NCBI RefSeq assembly: GCF_014822185.1
Contig: NZ_QVLR01000060.1
Location: 104,721 to 168,720 of the forward strand
Origin: Azoarcus sp. Aa7
Lineage (GTDB): Bacteria > Pseudomonadota > Gammaproteobacteria > Burkholderiales > Rhodocyclaceae
Reading direction: 5' to 3'
DNA length: 64,000 bases
Below the pieces are notes generated by a model. That model did not search any database. It was not told the DNA's origin and saw only the letters and a program-made list of their open reading frames with translations. A program made the translations under genes and the position numbers. The first letter of the stretch is position 1; each line of letters starts with the position of its first letter. Positions 9,450 to 17,622 of this stretch are shown here, in pieces.

Positions 9450-10242
9450 GCGCATGAACACTGCCGTCGACGCACCCCCCCTCACCCCCGATTCGGCGCA
9501 GGCGGGCGCCGCGCTCGAGCTCGCCGATGTGCGCAAGGCCTACGGCACGCGCGAGGCGCTGCGTGGCGTCACGCTCAAGGTCGACCGTGGCGAATTCGTC
9601 GCGCTGCTGGGGCCCAACGGTGCGGGCAAGAGCACGCTGTTCCAGCTCCTGACCGGGCTCTTCAACGCCGACTCCGGGCGGCTCGCCGTGTGCGGCCACG
9701 ACATCCGCAAGGCCCCGGTCGCCGCGCTCGCGCACCTGGGCGTCGTGTTCCAGCAGAGCACGCTCGACCTCGATCTGGGCGTCGCCGCGAACCTGAAATT
9801 CCACGCCGCGCTGCACGGCTTGGGTGGGCGACACGCACGCGAACGCGTCGCCGACGCGCTGGGCCGCCTCGGCCTCACCGAACGCGCGAACGACCCCGTG
9901 CGGGAGCTCTCCGGTGGCAACCGCCGCAAGGTCGAGCTTGCGCGTGCGCTGGTGCACGAGCCGGCCGTGCTGCTGATGGACGAGGCAACCGTCGGCCTCG
10001 ACCCGGCCTCGCGCCGCCAGCTCCTCGACGAGGTGCTGGCGCTGCGTGCGCGCGGCGTCGGCGTGCTTTGGGCGACCCACCTTGTCGATGAGGCAGAGGC
10101 CGCCGACCGCGTCATCGTGCTGCACCGCGGCCAGATCCTCGCCGAGGGCGCCCCGCAGGCACTCGCCGCGCAGGCCGGCACGGCCACCCTCGCCGACGCC
10201 TTCCTGCAGATGACCGGCGGCGGCAGCGAGCGCAGCGACTGA
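9442..10242 (+). CDS. pedA: ABC-2 type ATP-binding protein of the PQQ-alcohol-dehydrogenase system (PedA-like)
   Basis: A 266-aa ATPase distinct from the upstream one: Walker A GPNGAGKST, Q-loop VVFQQSTLD, signature ELSGGNRRKVELARAL, Walker B LLMDEATVGLDP and H-loop ATHLVDE. The GGNRRK signature and QQSTLD loop fit the DrrA/NodI-like exporters. Together with the beta-propeller, binding protein and ABC-2 permease downstream it matches the accessory set found beside PQQ-dependent alcohol dehydrogenases (Pseudomonas pedABC). The start overlaps the previous gene; an alternative ATG is at 9454. Confidence 0.85.
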   Translation: MNERMNTAVDAPPLTPDSAQAGAALELADVRKAYGTREALRGVTLKVDRGEFVALLGPNGAGKSTLFQLLTGLFNADSGRLAVCGHDIRKAPVAALAHLGVVFQQSTLDLDLGVAANLKFHAALHGLGGRHARERVADALGRLGLTERANDPVRELSGGNRRKVELARALVHEPAVLLMDEATVGLDPASRRQLLDEVLALRARGVGVLWATHLVDEAEAADRVIVLHRGQILAEGAPQALAAQAGTATLADAFLQMTGGGSERSD

Positions 10243-10297
10243 ACGCCTACAAACCAAAAAAACCGTCCTGGAAATCCGACCCCGAGAGGAGACCCGC

Positions 10298-11275
10298 TTG
10301 ATTCCCCGCACCCGACTCATCGCCGCCGGCGTCCTCGCGCTCGCTGCCGGCGCCGCCACCGCCAAGGGCACCGGCTACGTGTTCGTCAGCAGCGAGAACG
10401 ACCATGCCGTGACCGTGCTCGACAGCAAGACCTGGCAGGTCGTGAAGACCATCGCCACCGGCCAGCGCCCGCGCGACATGCGCCTGTCGCCCGACGGCAG
10501 CCAGATCTATGTGGTCGCGAGCAAGGCCAACCGCGTCGACGTCATCGACATCGCCCAGCTCAAGGTGAGCCACAGCATCCCCGTCGGCGAGGATCCGGAG
10601 ATGTTCGACCTCTCGCCCGACGGCAAGCGCCTCTACGTCTCGAACGAGGAGGGCGCGCAGGTGTCCGTGATCGATGTCGCGACGAAGAAGTCGGTCGCGC
10701 GTATCGAGGTCGGCGAGGAGCCCGAAGGGGTGCGCCTGTCGCCCGACGGCAAGCGCGTGTATGCGACCTCCGAGGTCGCGAACATGGTGCACGTCATCGA
10801 CACCACGACCCACAAGATCCTCGCCAACGTCGTCGTCGCCAACCGCCCGCGCCGCTTCGCGATGACGCCGGACGGCGCCGAAGTGTGGGTCACCTCCGAA
10901 CTCGGCGGCAAGGTCACGGTGCTCGACGGCGCCACGAACGCGGTCAAGGCGACGGTCGCCTTCACGCCCAAGGGCTTCCGCGCCGACGATGTCACCCCCG
11001 TCGGCATCGCGATGACGGGCGACGGCAAGACCGCGTACGTCACGCTCGGGCGCGCCAACCACATTGCCGTCGTCGACGTCGCCAGCCGCAAGGTCGAGGA
11101 CTACGTGCTCGTGGGCAACCGCGCGTGGGGCGCGACACTCAACCGCAACGGCAGCCTGCTCTTCGTTGCCAACGGCCTGTCCGACGACATCTCCATCGTC
11201 GACACCAAGACCCGCAAGGTGCTGCGCTCGGTGCCGGTCGGGCGCGTGCCGCACACCGTCGTGATCGACGACTGA
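10298..11275 (+). CDS. Secreted YVTN-type beta-propeller protein of the PQQ-alcohol-dehydrogenase system
   Basis: A 325-aa protein with signal peptide (LIAAGVLALAAGAATA) followed by six to seven repeats of about 42 residues with the pattern ...V(I/L)D..T.K....I.VG..P......PDGK..YV. It is the propeller protein that accompanies PQQ-dependent alcohol catabolism genes. It should be periplasmic; whether it binds a quinone or a protein partner is not established. The start is TTG at 10298 with the strong ribosome site GAGAGGAG just upstream. It lies 55 bp after the ATPase gene in the same operon. Confidence 0.85.
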   Translation: MIPRTRLIAAGVLALAAGAATAKGTGYVFVSSENDHAVTVLDSKTWQVVKTIATGQRPRDMRLSPDGSQIYVVASKANRVDVIDIAQLKVSHSIPVGEDPEMFDLSPDGKRLYVSNEEGAQVSVIDVATKKSVARIEVGEEPEGVRLSPDGKRVYATSEVANMVHVIDTTTHKILANVVVANRPRRFAMTPDGAEVWVTSELGGKVTVLDGATNAVKATVAFTPKGFRADDVTPVGIAMTGDGKTAYVTLGRANHIAVVDVASRKVEDYVLVGNRAWGATLNRNGSLLFVANGLSDDISIVDTKTRKVLRSVPVGRVPHTVVIDD

Positions 11276-11288
11276 GGGCGGACGACCC

Positions 11289-12476
11289 ATGCGCACCCGC
11301 CAGAACCTGCTCCTGCGAGTCGTCCTCGGCAGCCTCGCCGCGCTCGTCGCCGCCTCCGCGTTCGCGGCGACCAGCGTGCGCCTCGCCCACCTCGAACTCG
11401 AAACCGATTCCCGCTACGACGAGACGAAGCTCTTCTTCCGCGGCCTCGCCCAGCCCCTCGGGCGGCCCTTCGCCGGCGCGGAAGTCGCGCTGCGCGAGGC
11501 GCGTTTCGTCGGCCTGGCGGTCGGCGCCGAATTCGCGCTCGAACGCGTCGCCGGCGCCGATGCGAAGGCGCTCCTCGCCGCGATCGACAAGCTCAACAAG
11601 GAAGGGGTGCGCTACTTCCTCCTCGATGCCCCCGGCGCCGTCGTCGCCGAGCTCGCCAAAGCCGTGCGGGGCAAGGAACTCCTGCTCTTCAACGTCTCCG
11701 CCCCCGACGACGCGCTGCGTCAGGCCCTGTGCCAGCCCAACCTGCTGCACACGCTGCCGAACGACGCGATGCGCATGGATGCGCTCGCGCAGTACCTGGT
11801 GTCGAAGAAGTGGAGGAACGTGCTGATGCTCGAGGGCCCGCGCCCCGAGGACAAGCTCGTCGCCGACGCCTTCGATCGCGCCGCCAAACGCTTCGGCCTG
11901 AAACTCGTCGAGCGCCGCCCCTTCGTGCTCTCCAACGACCCGCGCCAGCGCGACCAAGGCAACGTCGCGCTGCTCACGGCCGGCTCCGATCACGACGTCG
12001 TCTTCGTCGCCGACAGCGACGGCGAGTTCGCCCGCAGCGTTCCCTACCGCACGGTGCGTCCGCGCCCGGTCGTCGGCGGCGAAGGCCTCGCCGCGGCCGC
12101 GTGGTCCTGGGCGTGGGAGCGCCACGGTGCACCGCAATTGAACAGTCGCCTCGAGAAACACGCCGGCCGCAAGATGGCAGACCCCGACTGGGCCGCGTGG
12201 ATGGCGGTGAAGGCGGTCGTCGAGGCGGTCGTGCGCACGCAGAACGGCCCCTTCGGCACCGTCGCGAAATACCTCAAGGGCGAGGAGATCACGCTCGACG
12301 GCTTCAAGGGCAACCGTCTCGGCTTCCGCCCCTGGGACAACCAGCTGCGCCAGCCCATCCTGCTCGCGACCCACAACGCGGTGATCGAGCGCGCGCCGAT
12401 CGCGGGCTTCCTGCATCCGACCAACAACCTCGACACCCTCGGCTTCGACCAGCGCGACAGCCGCTGCGCGTTCTGA
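11289..12476 (+). CDS. pedB: Periplasmic binding protein of the PQQ-alcohol-dehydrogenase ABC system (PedB-like)
   Basis: A 395-aa protein with a signal peptide (cleavage near ASAFA-AT) and a type I periplasmic binding fold like branched-chain amino acid receptors. Typical are the N-terminal VRLAHLELE, the central LMLEGPRPEDKLVADAF, and the end HPTNNLDTLGFDQRDSRC. The fold is that of importer receptors although the partner permease is ABC-2 (exporter-like), an odd pairing that is characteristic of this gene set. It sits 13 bp after the propeller gene. Confidence 0.82.
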   Translation: MRTRQNLLLRVVLGSLAALVAASAFAATSVRLAHLELETDSRYDETKLFFRGLAQPLGRPFAGAEVALREARFVGLAVGAEFALERVAGADAKALLAAIDKLNKEGVRYFLLDAPGAVVAELAKAVRGKELLLFNVSAPDDALRQALCQPNLLHTLPNDAMRMDALAQYLVSKKWRNVLMLEGPRPEDKLVADAFDRAAKRFGLKLVERRPFVLSNDPRQRDQGNVALLTAGSDHDVVFVADSDGEFARSVPYRTVRPRPVVGGEGLAAAAWSWAWERHGAPQLNSRLEKHAGRKMADPDWAAWMAVKAVVEAVVRTQNGPFGTVAKYLKGEEITLDGFKGNRLGFRPWDNQLRQPILLATHNAVIERAPIAGFLHPTNNLDTLGFDQRDSRCAF

Positions 12477-12492
12477 ACCGGAATCCCGCCCC

Positions 12493-13305
12493 ATGAGACT
12501 CTCCCACGCATGGCTCGCGCTGCAGGCGATCGCCGGCCGCGAGATCGCCAAGTTCGTCCGCCAGGGCGGGCGCTTCGCCTCGGCGCTGGTGCGGCCGCTG
12601 CTGTGGCTGGTCGTCTTCGCGGCGGGCTTCCAGAACGTCTTCGGGGTGTCCATCATCCCGCCCTACGACACCTACATCCCGTACCAGGTCTACATCGTGC
12701 CGGGGCTGCTGGGCATGGTGCTGCTCTTCAACGGCATGCAGTCCTCGCTCGCGATGGTGTACGACCGCGAGATGGGCATGATGCGGCTGCTCTTGACTGC
12801 GCCGCTGCCGAGGAGTTTTCTCCTCTTCGCCAAGCTCCTCGCCGGCACCCTGCTGTCGGTGCTGCAGGCCTACGTCTTTCTCGTGATTGCGTGGTTCTTC
12901 GGCGTCGAAGTGCCGTGGCGCGGCTGGCTCACCGCGCTGCCGGTCGTGGTCCTCGCCGGCATGATGCTCGGCGCGCTGGGGCTGCTGCTGTCGGTGCAGG
13001 TGCGCCAGCTGGAGAACTTCGCCGGCACCATGAACTTCGTCATCTTCCCGATGTTCTTCGTCTCGCCCGCGCTGTATCCGCTGTGGAAACTCGAGGAATC
13101 CGGCGCCGCCATCGTGCATGCGGTCGCGCAGTGGAACCCCTTCACCCACGCCGTCGAGGCGATCCGCTTCGCGCTCTACGGCCAGCTCGCCGGCACCTCG
13201 CTGGCGATCGTCGCCGTCTGCCTCGCGGTCTTCTTCACGCTCGCCGTGCGCGGCTACGATCCGCAACGCGGCATGCTCAAGCGTGCGGGTGGCAAGCCGG
13301 CCTGA
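12493..13305 (+). CDS. pedC: ABC-2 type permease of the PQQ-alcohol-dehydrogenase system (PedC-like)
   Basis: A 270-aa inner-membrane protein with six predicted membrane segments and the ABC-2 signature (MVYDREMGMMRLLLTAPLPRSFLLFAKLLAG; FPMFFVSPALYPLW; WNPFTHAVEAIRF). It should pair with the ATPase at 9442 to form an exporter-type transporter whose cargo is unknown. It is the last gene of the seven-gene operon; a strong terminator lies about 60 bp downstream. Confidence 0.87.
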   Translation: MRLSHAWLALQAIAGREIAKFVRQGGRFASALVRPLLWLVVFAAGFQNVFGVSIIPPYDTYIPYQVYIVPGLLGMVLLFNGMQSSLAMVYDREMGMMRLLLTAPLPRSFLLFAKLLAGTLLSVLQAYVFLVIAWFFGVEVPWRGWLTALPVVVLAGMMLGALGLLLSVQVRQLENFAGTMNFVIFPMFFVSPALYPLWKLEESGAAIVHAVAQWNPFTHAVEAIRFALYGQLAGTSLAIVAVCLAVFFTLAVRGYDPQRGMLKRAGGKPA

Positions 13306-13328
13306 CCTGCTCCTGTCACACCGTGGAA

Positions 13329-13349
13329 CAGGTGCTCCAAAACGGAACA
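13329..13349 (+). promoter_or_regulatory. Orphan copy of the putative activator site
   Basis: CAGGTGCTCC-AAAAC-GGAACA, the best dyad of the five related sites (TGCTCC-N5-GGAACA). It lies between two convergent gene ends and just before a terminator, where no promoter is expected. Confidence 0.4.
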
Positions 13350-13366
13350 ACGGGGTCAAAAAGCAA

Positions 13367-13420
13367 GCCGGATGTTCTGCAAAACCGTGCATGGGTTTTG
13401 CAGAACATCCGGCAATTTTT
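13367..13420. terminator. Strong, probably bidirectional terminator between convergent operons
   Basis: A perfect 20-bp stem (13367-13386 with 13394-13413) and a 7-nt loop GTGCATG, followed on the plus strand by AATTTTT. On the minus strand the hairpin is followed by TTGCTTTTT. It can end both the pedABC operon and the pedF operon. Confidence 0.85.
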
Positions 13421-13447
13421 CGGGGTGCCGAGTACCCCGGACGCCGT

Positions 13448-14290
13448 TCAGGGAACCCTGTGGGTGACCCCGTGGGCCGAGAAGATCCGTGCGACTTCGC
13501 CCGAGCGCTGCAGCTCCGCCAGCGCCTCCGACAGCGCCGCGGCCAGCTCCTTGCTGTCGGCCTTCACGGCCATGCCGAGCGGCCAGCCCTTCACGCGCAG
13601 CTCGGGCATGGTCAACGCGTCGATCGCGAACTGCCTGTGCTCCTTCATTGCCGCTTCCAGCTGGCTGCGCGGGGCCATCACGGCGCTCACTTCACCCTTG
13701 GCCATCGCCGCAGCCGCTTCGGCAACGCTGCGGAAATGCACGACGTTGTCGCGCAGCCGGCCGTTCAGCACATGCAGCATGAAGTCGCTCGCGTGCGTGT
13801 CGAGCTCGACGCCGATCTTCTCGCGTGTAAACACTTCGAAGGCCACCGCGGCCGAACCCGACACCGTCGGCACGCGCTCGGGATTGCGCGCGATCGCCAT
13901 CGTCTCGAGGTGATAGGGGCCGAAGATCGCCACCTTGTCGTTCTGCGCCGCGAACTGTGCATCCACGGGCACATGCAGCATCACGTCGGCCGGGCGGCGG
14001 CCGAGGTAGTGCCCTTTCCACACCATGTTGCGCAGGTCGTCGCTCATGTTCTCGTCGGGCGGGAACTCGACGATCTCCGCGCGCATGCCCAGGCGCTCGG
14101 CCAGGGACTGCGCGAGGGCCACGTCTATGCCCTTGCCGCGTGACGAAAAGGGCGCGTAGTCGGCATACACGGCCACCCGCAGGGTGCCCGCCTGCTGCAC
14201 TTCGGGTTGCGCGGCCGCGTGGGCCGGGAGCAGGGCGCCTGCCATCATGGCGCCCGCCGCGATCAGGAATGCGCGTCGTTCATTTTTCAC
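13448..14290 (-). CDS. Quinoprotein-dehydrogenase-associated periplasmic binding protein (MoxJ/XoxJ-like)
   Basis: A 280-aa protein with a signal peptide (FLIAAGAMMAGALLPAHAAA) and an SBP_bac_3 fold. TLRVAVYADYAPFSSRGKGIDVALAQ and GRRPADVMLHVPVD are typical of the MoxJ/XoxJ-like proteins found beside PQQ dehydrogenases and their cytochromes. These proteins are thought to help dehydrogenase maturation or activity in the periplasm rather than feed a transporter; no permease is adjacent. Its ATG overlaps the end of the cytochrome gene by 11 bases, so it is probably translationally coupled to it. Confidence 0.82.
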   Translation of the reverse strand: MKNERRAFLIAAGAMMAGALLPAHAAAQPEVQQAGTLRVAVYADYAPFSSRGKGIDVALAQSLAERLGMRAEIVEFPPDENMSDDLRNMVWKGHYLGRRPADVMLHVPVDAQFAAQNDKVAIFGPYHLETMAIARNPERVPTVSGSAAVAFEVFTREKIGVELDTHASDFMLHVLNGRLRDNVVHFRSVAEAAAAMAKGEVSAVMAPRSQLEAAMKEHRQFAIDALTMPELRVKGWPLGMAVKADSKELAAALSEALAELQRSGEVARIFSAHGVTHRVP

Positions 14291-14741
14291 GTACGGTCTC
14301 CAGCCAGGCCTTGATTGCCCACATCGCCTCCTGTGACAGCATGCCCTCGAACGGCGGCATATACACCGCGCCGTTGCGGCTCACGCCATTGCGGATGCGC
14401 TGCAGGAAATACTCGTCCGTTTCCGGCGCGATGTCGAGCTTGCGCAGGTCCGGAGCGATGCCGCCCGAGACGGCGCCGAGGCCGTGGCAGCGCGCGCAGT
14501 TCTGGTTGAAGGCCGAATCGCCGACGCGGATCGCCTCCGCGTTGTCGCGATAGGGATTGACGGCGCGCCATTCCTCGCCGAGCTTGGGTAGCGTCGATAC
14601 ATCCACCGCCTGCGGCGTCACGTCGCCGTGTGCGTGGGCCAGTCCCGCTCCGAGCGCGAGGCCGGCGGCCAGGGCCGCAGCGCGCAGTTTGCGGGTCAAT
14701 GTCTCCTTGTCGTTGTACTTGTCCACCTTGTGATTCCTCAT
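14280..14741 (-). CDS. pedF: Cytochrome c-550 PedF, electron acceptor of a PQQ alcohol dehydrogenase
   Basis: A 153-aa secreted protein with one heme site CARCH at 82-86 and axial Met candidates near MPPFEGML. The segment HGDVTPQAVDVSTLP...EEWRAVNPYRDNAEAI is characteristic of the PedF family, which carries electrons from periplasmic PQQ alcohol dehydrogenases towards the terminal oxidase. I chose the ATG at 14741; a TTG after AAGGAG nearer the signal peptide is an alternative. A perfect sigma-54 promoter lies 45 bp upstream. The dehydrogenase itself is not in this window. Confidence 0.87.
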   Translation of the reverse strand: MRNHKVDKYNDKETLTRKLRAAALAAGLALGAGLAHAHGDVTPQAVDVSTLPKLGEEWRAVNPYRDNAEAIRVGDSAFNQNCARCHGLGAVSGGIAPDLRKLDIAPETDEYFLQRIRNGVSRNGAVYMPPFEGMLSQEAMWAIKAWLETVREK

Positions 14742-14785
14742 CTCTGATTGACGACGCCCGGGGTGCCGGATCTGCACAGTCCTTC

Positions 14786-14800
14786 GCAAGCCCTGTGCCA
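14786..14800 (-). promoter_or_regulatory. Sigma-54 promoter of pedF
   Basis: Read on the minus strand: TGGCAC-AGGGC-TTGC, a full match to the -24/-12 consensus with correct spacing. The predicted start is near 14774, 33 bases before the pedF ATG. Confidence 0.85.
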
Positions 14801-14919
14801 CGTCGGCCGAACAGCCCGGAATCCGGCGTATTCTCTTGGTAAGGCGCTTGAAAGCTGTTGGCAGGAAACTTGCTCCTCTGTTGTTGCCGGGTTCGAGGAC
14901 CGATTGCTTCGACCTGGTG

Positions 14920-14940
14920 CAGGTGCTACTTTCTGACACA
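14920..14940 (+). promoter_or_regulatory. Divergent copy of the putative activator site, upstream of pedF
   Basis: CAGGTGCTAC-TTTCT-GACACA keeps the CAGGTGYT.C block of the other sites but has a weaker right half. It lies about 120 bp upstream of the pedF -24 element, a normal enhancer position, and just in front of the activator gene at 14994. Confidence 0.4.
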
Positions 14941-14993
14941 AGGGACAAACAAAAAAATAGTCCCAAAAGTGACGCGCAGGAGAGGAGGAGAAG

Positions 14994-17033
14994 ATGGCCG
15001 TATTGCCGCAATTGCGGGATCGCCGCGAGAACACCATTTCGGACGCGCGACGATTTTTCTTCGAGCTTGGCCAGACGCCGGAGGCCGGGCTCGCCCCTCC
15101 TGTGCTGCGTTCCTGGCAGCGCTGTCGCAACGGCGGGCTCGACCACCTGGATGCCTACCTGATCGACCCCGCGGGCCGCGCCCAGCTTTCCGACGCGCGC
15201 GACCGCAGTGCGCGCGTGCTGGAGCACGCGGGCGGGATCATGGAACACGTGTTCGAGCAGATCCGCGCTTCCGGCAGCATGGTCATCCTCGCCGACACGC
15301 GGGGCATGATCCTGCATTGCCTCGGCGACCCGGATTTCGTCGGCCGTGCGCAACGCGTCGCACTCCAGCCGGGCGCATCGTGGGATGAAACATTCCGCGG
15401 CACCAACGCCATCGGCACCGCGATCCTGGAAGGCGCACCGGTCGAAATCCATGGCGCCGAGCACTACCTGGAACGCAATGGCTTTTTGACCTGCAGTGCC
15501 GCGCCGGTGTTCAACGCACAGGGACGCATCGCCGGGGTGCTGGATATCTCCGGCGACTCGCGCAGCAACCAGCGCCATACGCTGGGCCTGGTGCGCCTCT
15601 CGGTGCAACTGCTCGAGAAGCGCCTTTTCGAGGCCGAGTTCGCCAAGGAAATCCGCATCGCCTTCCATCCGCGCCCCGAATACGTAGGCAGCCTGCAGGA
15701 AGCGATGCTCGCGGTCGATGCCGATGGCCGCCTCGTCGGCGCCAACCCCGTCGCGCGCGAATGGCTGGGACTTACGGCCGGACTCGCCGACGCACCGTCC
15801 TTCGGCACGCTCTTCCGCGCCGGCTTCGGCCAGGTGCTCGACCGTGCCGCCAACGCGCCCGACGATCTGCTGCTGCTCGAAATGCGGCGCGGCGATGCCG
15901 TCTACGTCCAGGTGCGCGGCCACCGGCGGACGCGCCCGGAAGTCCAAGCGCCCAGATTGCAGGAAACTGCCCCGGCGTCGGCGAAGGGGGCAGCGAAAAC
16001 CTCGGAGGGTTCGAAGGGCCGCATCACCCTCGACTGCCTTGCGACCGGCGACGCGCGCCTGCAGCTCGCGCTCGACCGCGCCCGCCGCGTGCAGGGCAAG
16101 GACATCCCGCTGCTGATCCAGGGCGAATCGGGCGTTGGCAAGGAACTCTTCGCCCGCGCCTTCCACAACAGCGGCGTGCGCAGCGACGGCCCGTTTGTCG
16201 CGCTGAACTGCGCGGCGATTCCCGAAAACCTCATCGAATCGGAACTCTTCGGTTATGTCGGCGGCTCCTTCACCGGCGCGCGGCGCGAAGGCGCGGTCGG
16301 CAAGCTGCAGCAGGCCCACGGCGGCACGCTGTTCCTGGATGAAATCGGCGACATGCCGCTCGGTATGCAGGCGCGCCTGCTGCGCGTGCTGCAGGAACGC
16401 AGCGTGACGCCGATCGGCTCGATGAAGTCCATTCCGGTCGACATCTCGCTGGTGTGCGCGACCCACCGCGTGCTGCGCGACGCCGTGAAGCAGGGCGTGT
16501 TCCGCGAAGACCTCTACTACCGCGTCAACAGCCTCACCGTCACCCTGCCGCCGCTGCGCGAACGCACCGACGTCCGTCGCATCGTGTCGAACCTGCTCGA
16601 GATCGAATCGGCCGACCGGCGCAGCGGGCCGATCGGCATCAGCGAAGAGGTGATGGGCTTCTTCGAACGCTACCCCTGGCCGGGCAACGTCCGCCAGTTG
16701 CAGAACGTCCTCCGCGTCGCGGTCGCGCTGCTCGACGACGACGAGGACGAGATCGCCTCGGTGCACTTGCCGGAGGAACTCTTCGGCATCGACAGTGAGG
16801 ACGGCGGCGAGAGTTTTTCGCTGGCCGCCGCCGTGGCCCCGGCGTCTGTGTCTTCGCCGCCCATGCCGCTCATCGCACCGGCTGCGACGGCCGGGCCGCG
16901 CAGCCTCGACGAAATCGAACTCGAGGCGATCGCAACGGTCATGCGTGAAGTGGGCGGCAACGTATCCGCCGCCGCACGTCGCCTCGGCGTCAGCCGCAAC
17001 ACGCTCTATCGCAAGCTCGGACGGATGAGCTGA
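14994..17033 (+). CDS. Sigma-54-dependent transcriptional activator, AcoR/DhaR family
   Basis: A 679-aa activator. Residues about 90-220 form a GAF domain (WDETFRGTNAIGTAILEG; FLTCSAAPVFNAQGRIAGVLDISGD), followed by a PAS-like segment, an AAA+ domain with Walker A GESGVGKE (377-384), the sigma-54 contact loop as GSFTGA (424-429), Walker B LFLDEIGDMP and a C-terminal Fis helix-turn-helix (GGNVSAAARRLGVSRNTLYRKL). All activator parts are present, unlike the protein at 2986. It lies between pedF (divergent, sigma-54 promoter) and the aor operon (sigma-54 promoter at 17063) and is the natural candidate to control both, sensing an alcohol or aldehyde. GGAGAGGAGGAG precedes the ATG. Confidence 0.9.
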   Translation: MAVLPQLRDRRENTISDARRFFFELGQTPEAGLAPPVLRSWQRCRNGGLDHLDAYLIDPAGRAQLSDARDRSARVLEHAGGIMEHVFEQIRASGSMVILADTRGMILHCLGDPDFVGRAQRVALQPGASWDETFRGTNAIGTAILEGAPVEIHGAEHYLERNGFLTCSAAPVFNAQGRIAGVLDISGDSRSNQRHTLGLVRLSVQLLEKRLFEAEFAKEIRIAFHPRPEYVGSLQEAMLAVDADGRLVGANPVAREWLGLTAGLADAPSFGTLFRAGFGQVLDRAANAPDDLLLLEMRRGDAVYVQVRGHRRTRPEVQAPRLQETAPASAKGAAKTSEGSKGRITLDCLATGDARLQLALDRARRVQGKDIPLLIQGESGVGKELFARAFHNSGVRSDGPFVALNCAAIPENLIESELFGYVGGSFTGARREGAVGKLQQAHGGTLFLDEIGDMPLGMQARLLRVLQERSVTPIGSMKSIPVDISLVCATHRVLRDAVKQGVFREDLYYRVNSLTVTLPPLRERTDVRRIVSNLLEIESADRRSGPIGISEEVMGFFERYPWPGNVRQLQNVLRVAVALLDDDEDEIASVHLPEELFGIDSEDGGESFSLAAAVAPASVSSPPMPLIAPAATAGPRSLDEIELEAIATVMREVGGNVSAAARRLGVSRNTLYRKLGRMS

Positions 17034-17062
17034 GATTTCGGTTATGCGATAGGCATTGTCAC

Positions 17063-17078
17063 GGGCATGGTATTTGCC
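17063..17078 (+). promoter_or_regulatory. Sigma-54 promoter of the aor operon
   Basis: GGGCATGGTATTTGCC has GG at 17064-17065 and GC at 17076-17077, separated by ten bases, with the TTTGC -12 block intact. It starts 30 bp after the activator stop; predicted transcription start is near 17089. Confidence 0.78.
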
Positions 17079-17130
17079 TAAAGTTGTCTGTTGTGTCCCG
17101 TAGCGAATCAACCGACGGAGGAGAACATCG

Positions 17131-17607
17131 ATGTGGAAATCCCTCTACATTGACCCCGCGAAGTGTACCGGCTGCCTGCAATGCGAAATGGCCTGCTCGT
17201 ACGAACACACCGGCGTCATCAATCCCAGCAACTCGCTGATCAAGGTCTTCAATTTCGAGCAGGAAGGGCGCAAGGTCCCCTACACCTGTACCCAGTGCAC
17301 CGATGCCTGGTGCATGCACTCCTGTCCGGTCGATGCGATCCGGCTCGACCTGACGACCGGCGCGAAGATGGTGTTCGAAGACACCTGTGTCGGCTGCAAG
17401 GTGTGCACGATCGCCTGTCCGTTCGGCACGATCAATTACAACCAGGCGACCGGCAAGGTGCAGAAATGCGACCTGTGCGAGGGCGACCCGGCCTGTGCGA
17501 AAGCCTGTCCGACCGCCGCAATCACGTACATCGATGCCAACTGGACGGGGCTCGGCCGCATGCAGGCCTGGGCTGCCAAGGCCAACACCCCTGCATCCGC
17601 AGCCTGA
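17131..17607 (+). CDS. aorA: Aldehyde:ferredoxin oxidoreductase, iron-sulfur subunit
   Basis: A 158-aa polyferredoxin with sixteen cysteines in four clusters (C12, 15, 18, 22; 53, 56, 61, 65; 86, 89, 92, 96; 113, 116, 122, 126), enough for four [4Fe-4S] centres. It has no signal peptide and should act in the cytoplasm, passing electrons between the tungsten subunit (next gene) and the FAD subunit at 19569. The arrangement matches the multisubunit AOR described in Aromatoleum. GGAGGAG lies nine bases before the ATG. Confidence 0.9.
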   Translation: MWKSLYIDPAKCTGCLQCEMACSYEHTGVINPSNSLIKVFNFEQEGRKVPYTCTQCTDAWCMHSCPVDAIRLDLTTGAKMVFEDTCVGCKVCTIACPFGTINYNQATGKVQKCDLCEGDPACAKACPTAAITYIDANWTGLGRMQAWAAKANTPASAA

Positions 17608-17622
17608 GAGGAGAGCAAGACC

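Noticed and set aside
17084..17097. TTGTC-TG-TTGTGTC near the aor start, the complement of GACACAA-N2-GACAA, which also occurs at 14935-14948 before pedF
   Set aside because: At aor it lies downstream of the -12 element, around the transcription start, and the other parts of the activator motif are absent there. Too weak to call a shared site.
14280..17111. A minus-strand open frame of over 900 codons running across the pedF gene, the activator and the aor promoter
   Set aside because: Only its last 153 codons (pedF) look like a protein. The rest is antisense to a clear activator gene and is low-complexity Arg/Ala/Asp-rich, as expected for GC-rich shadow frames.
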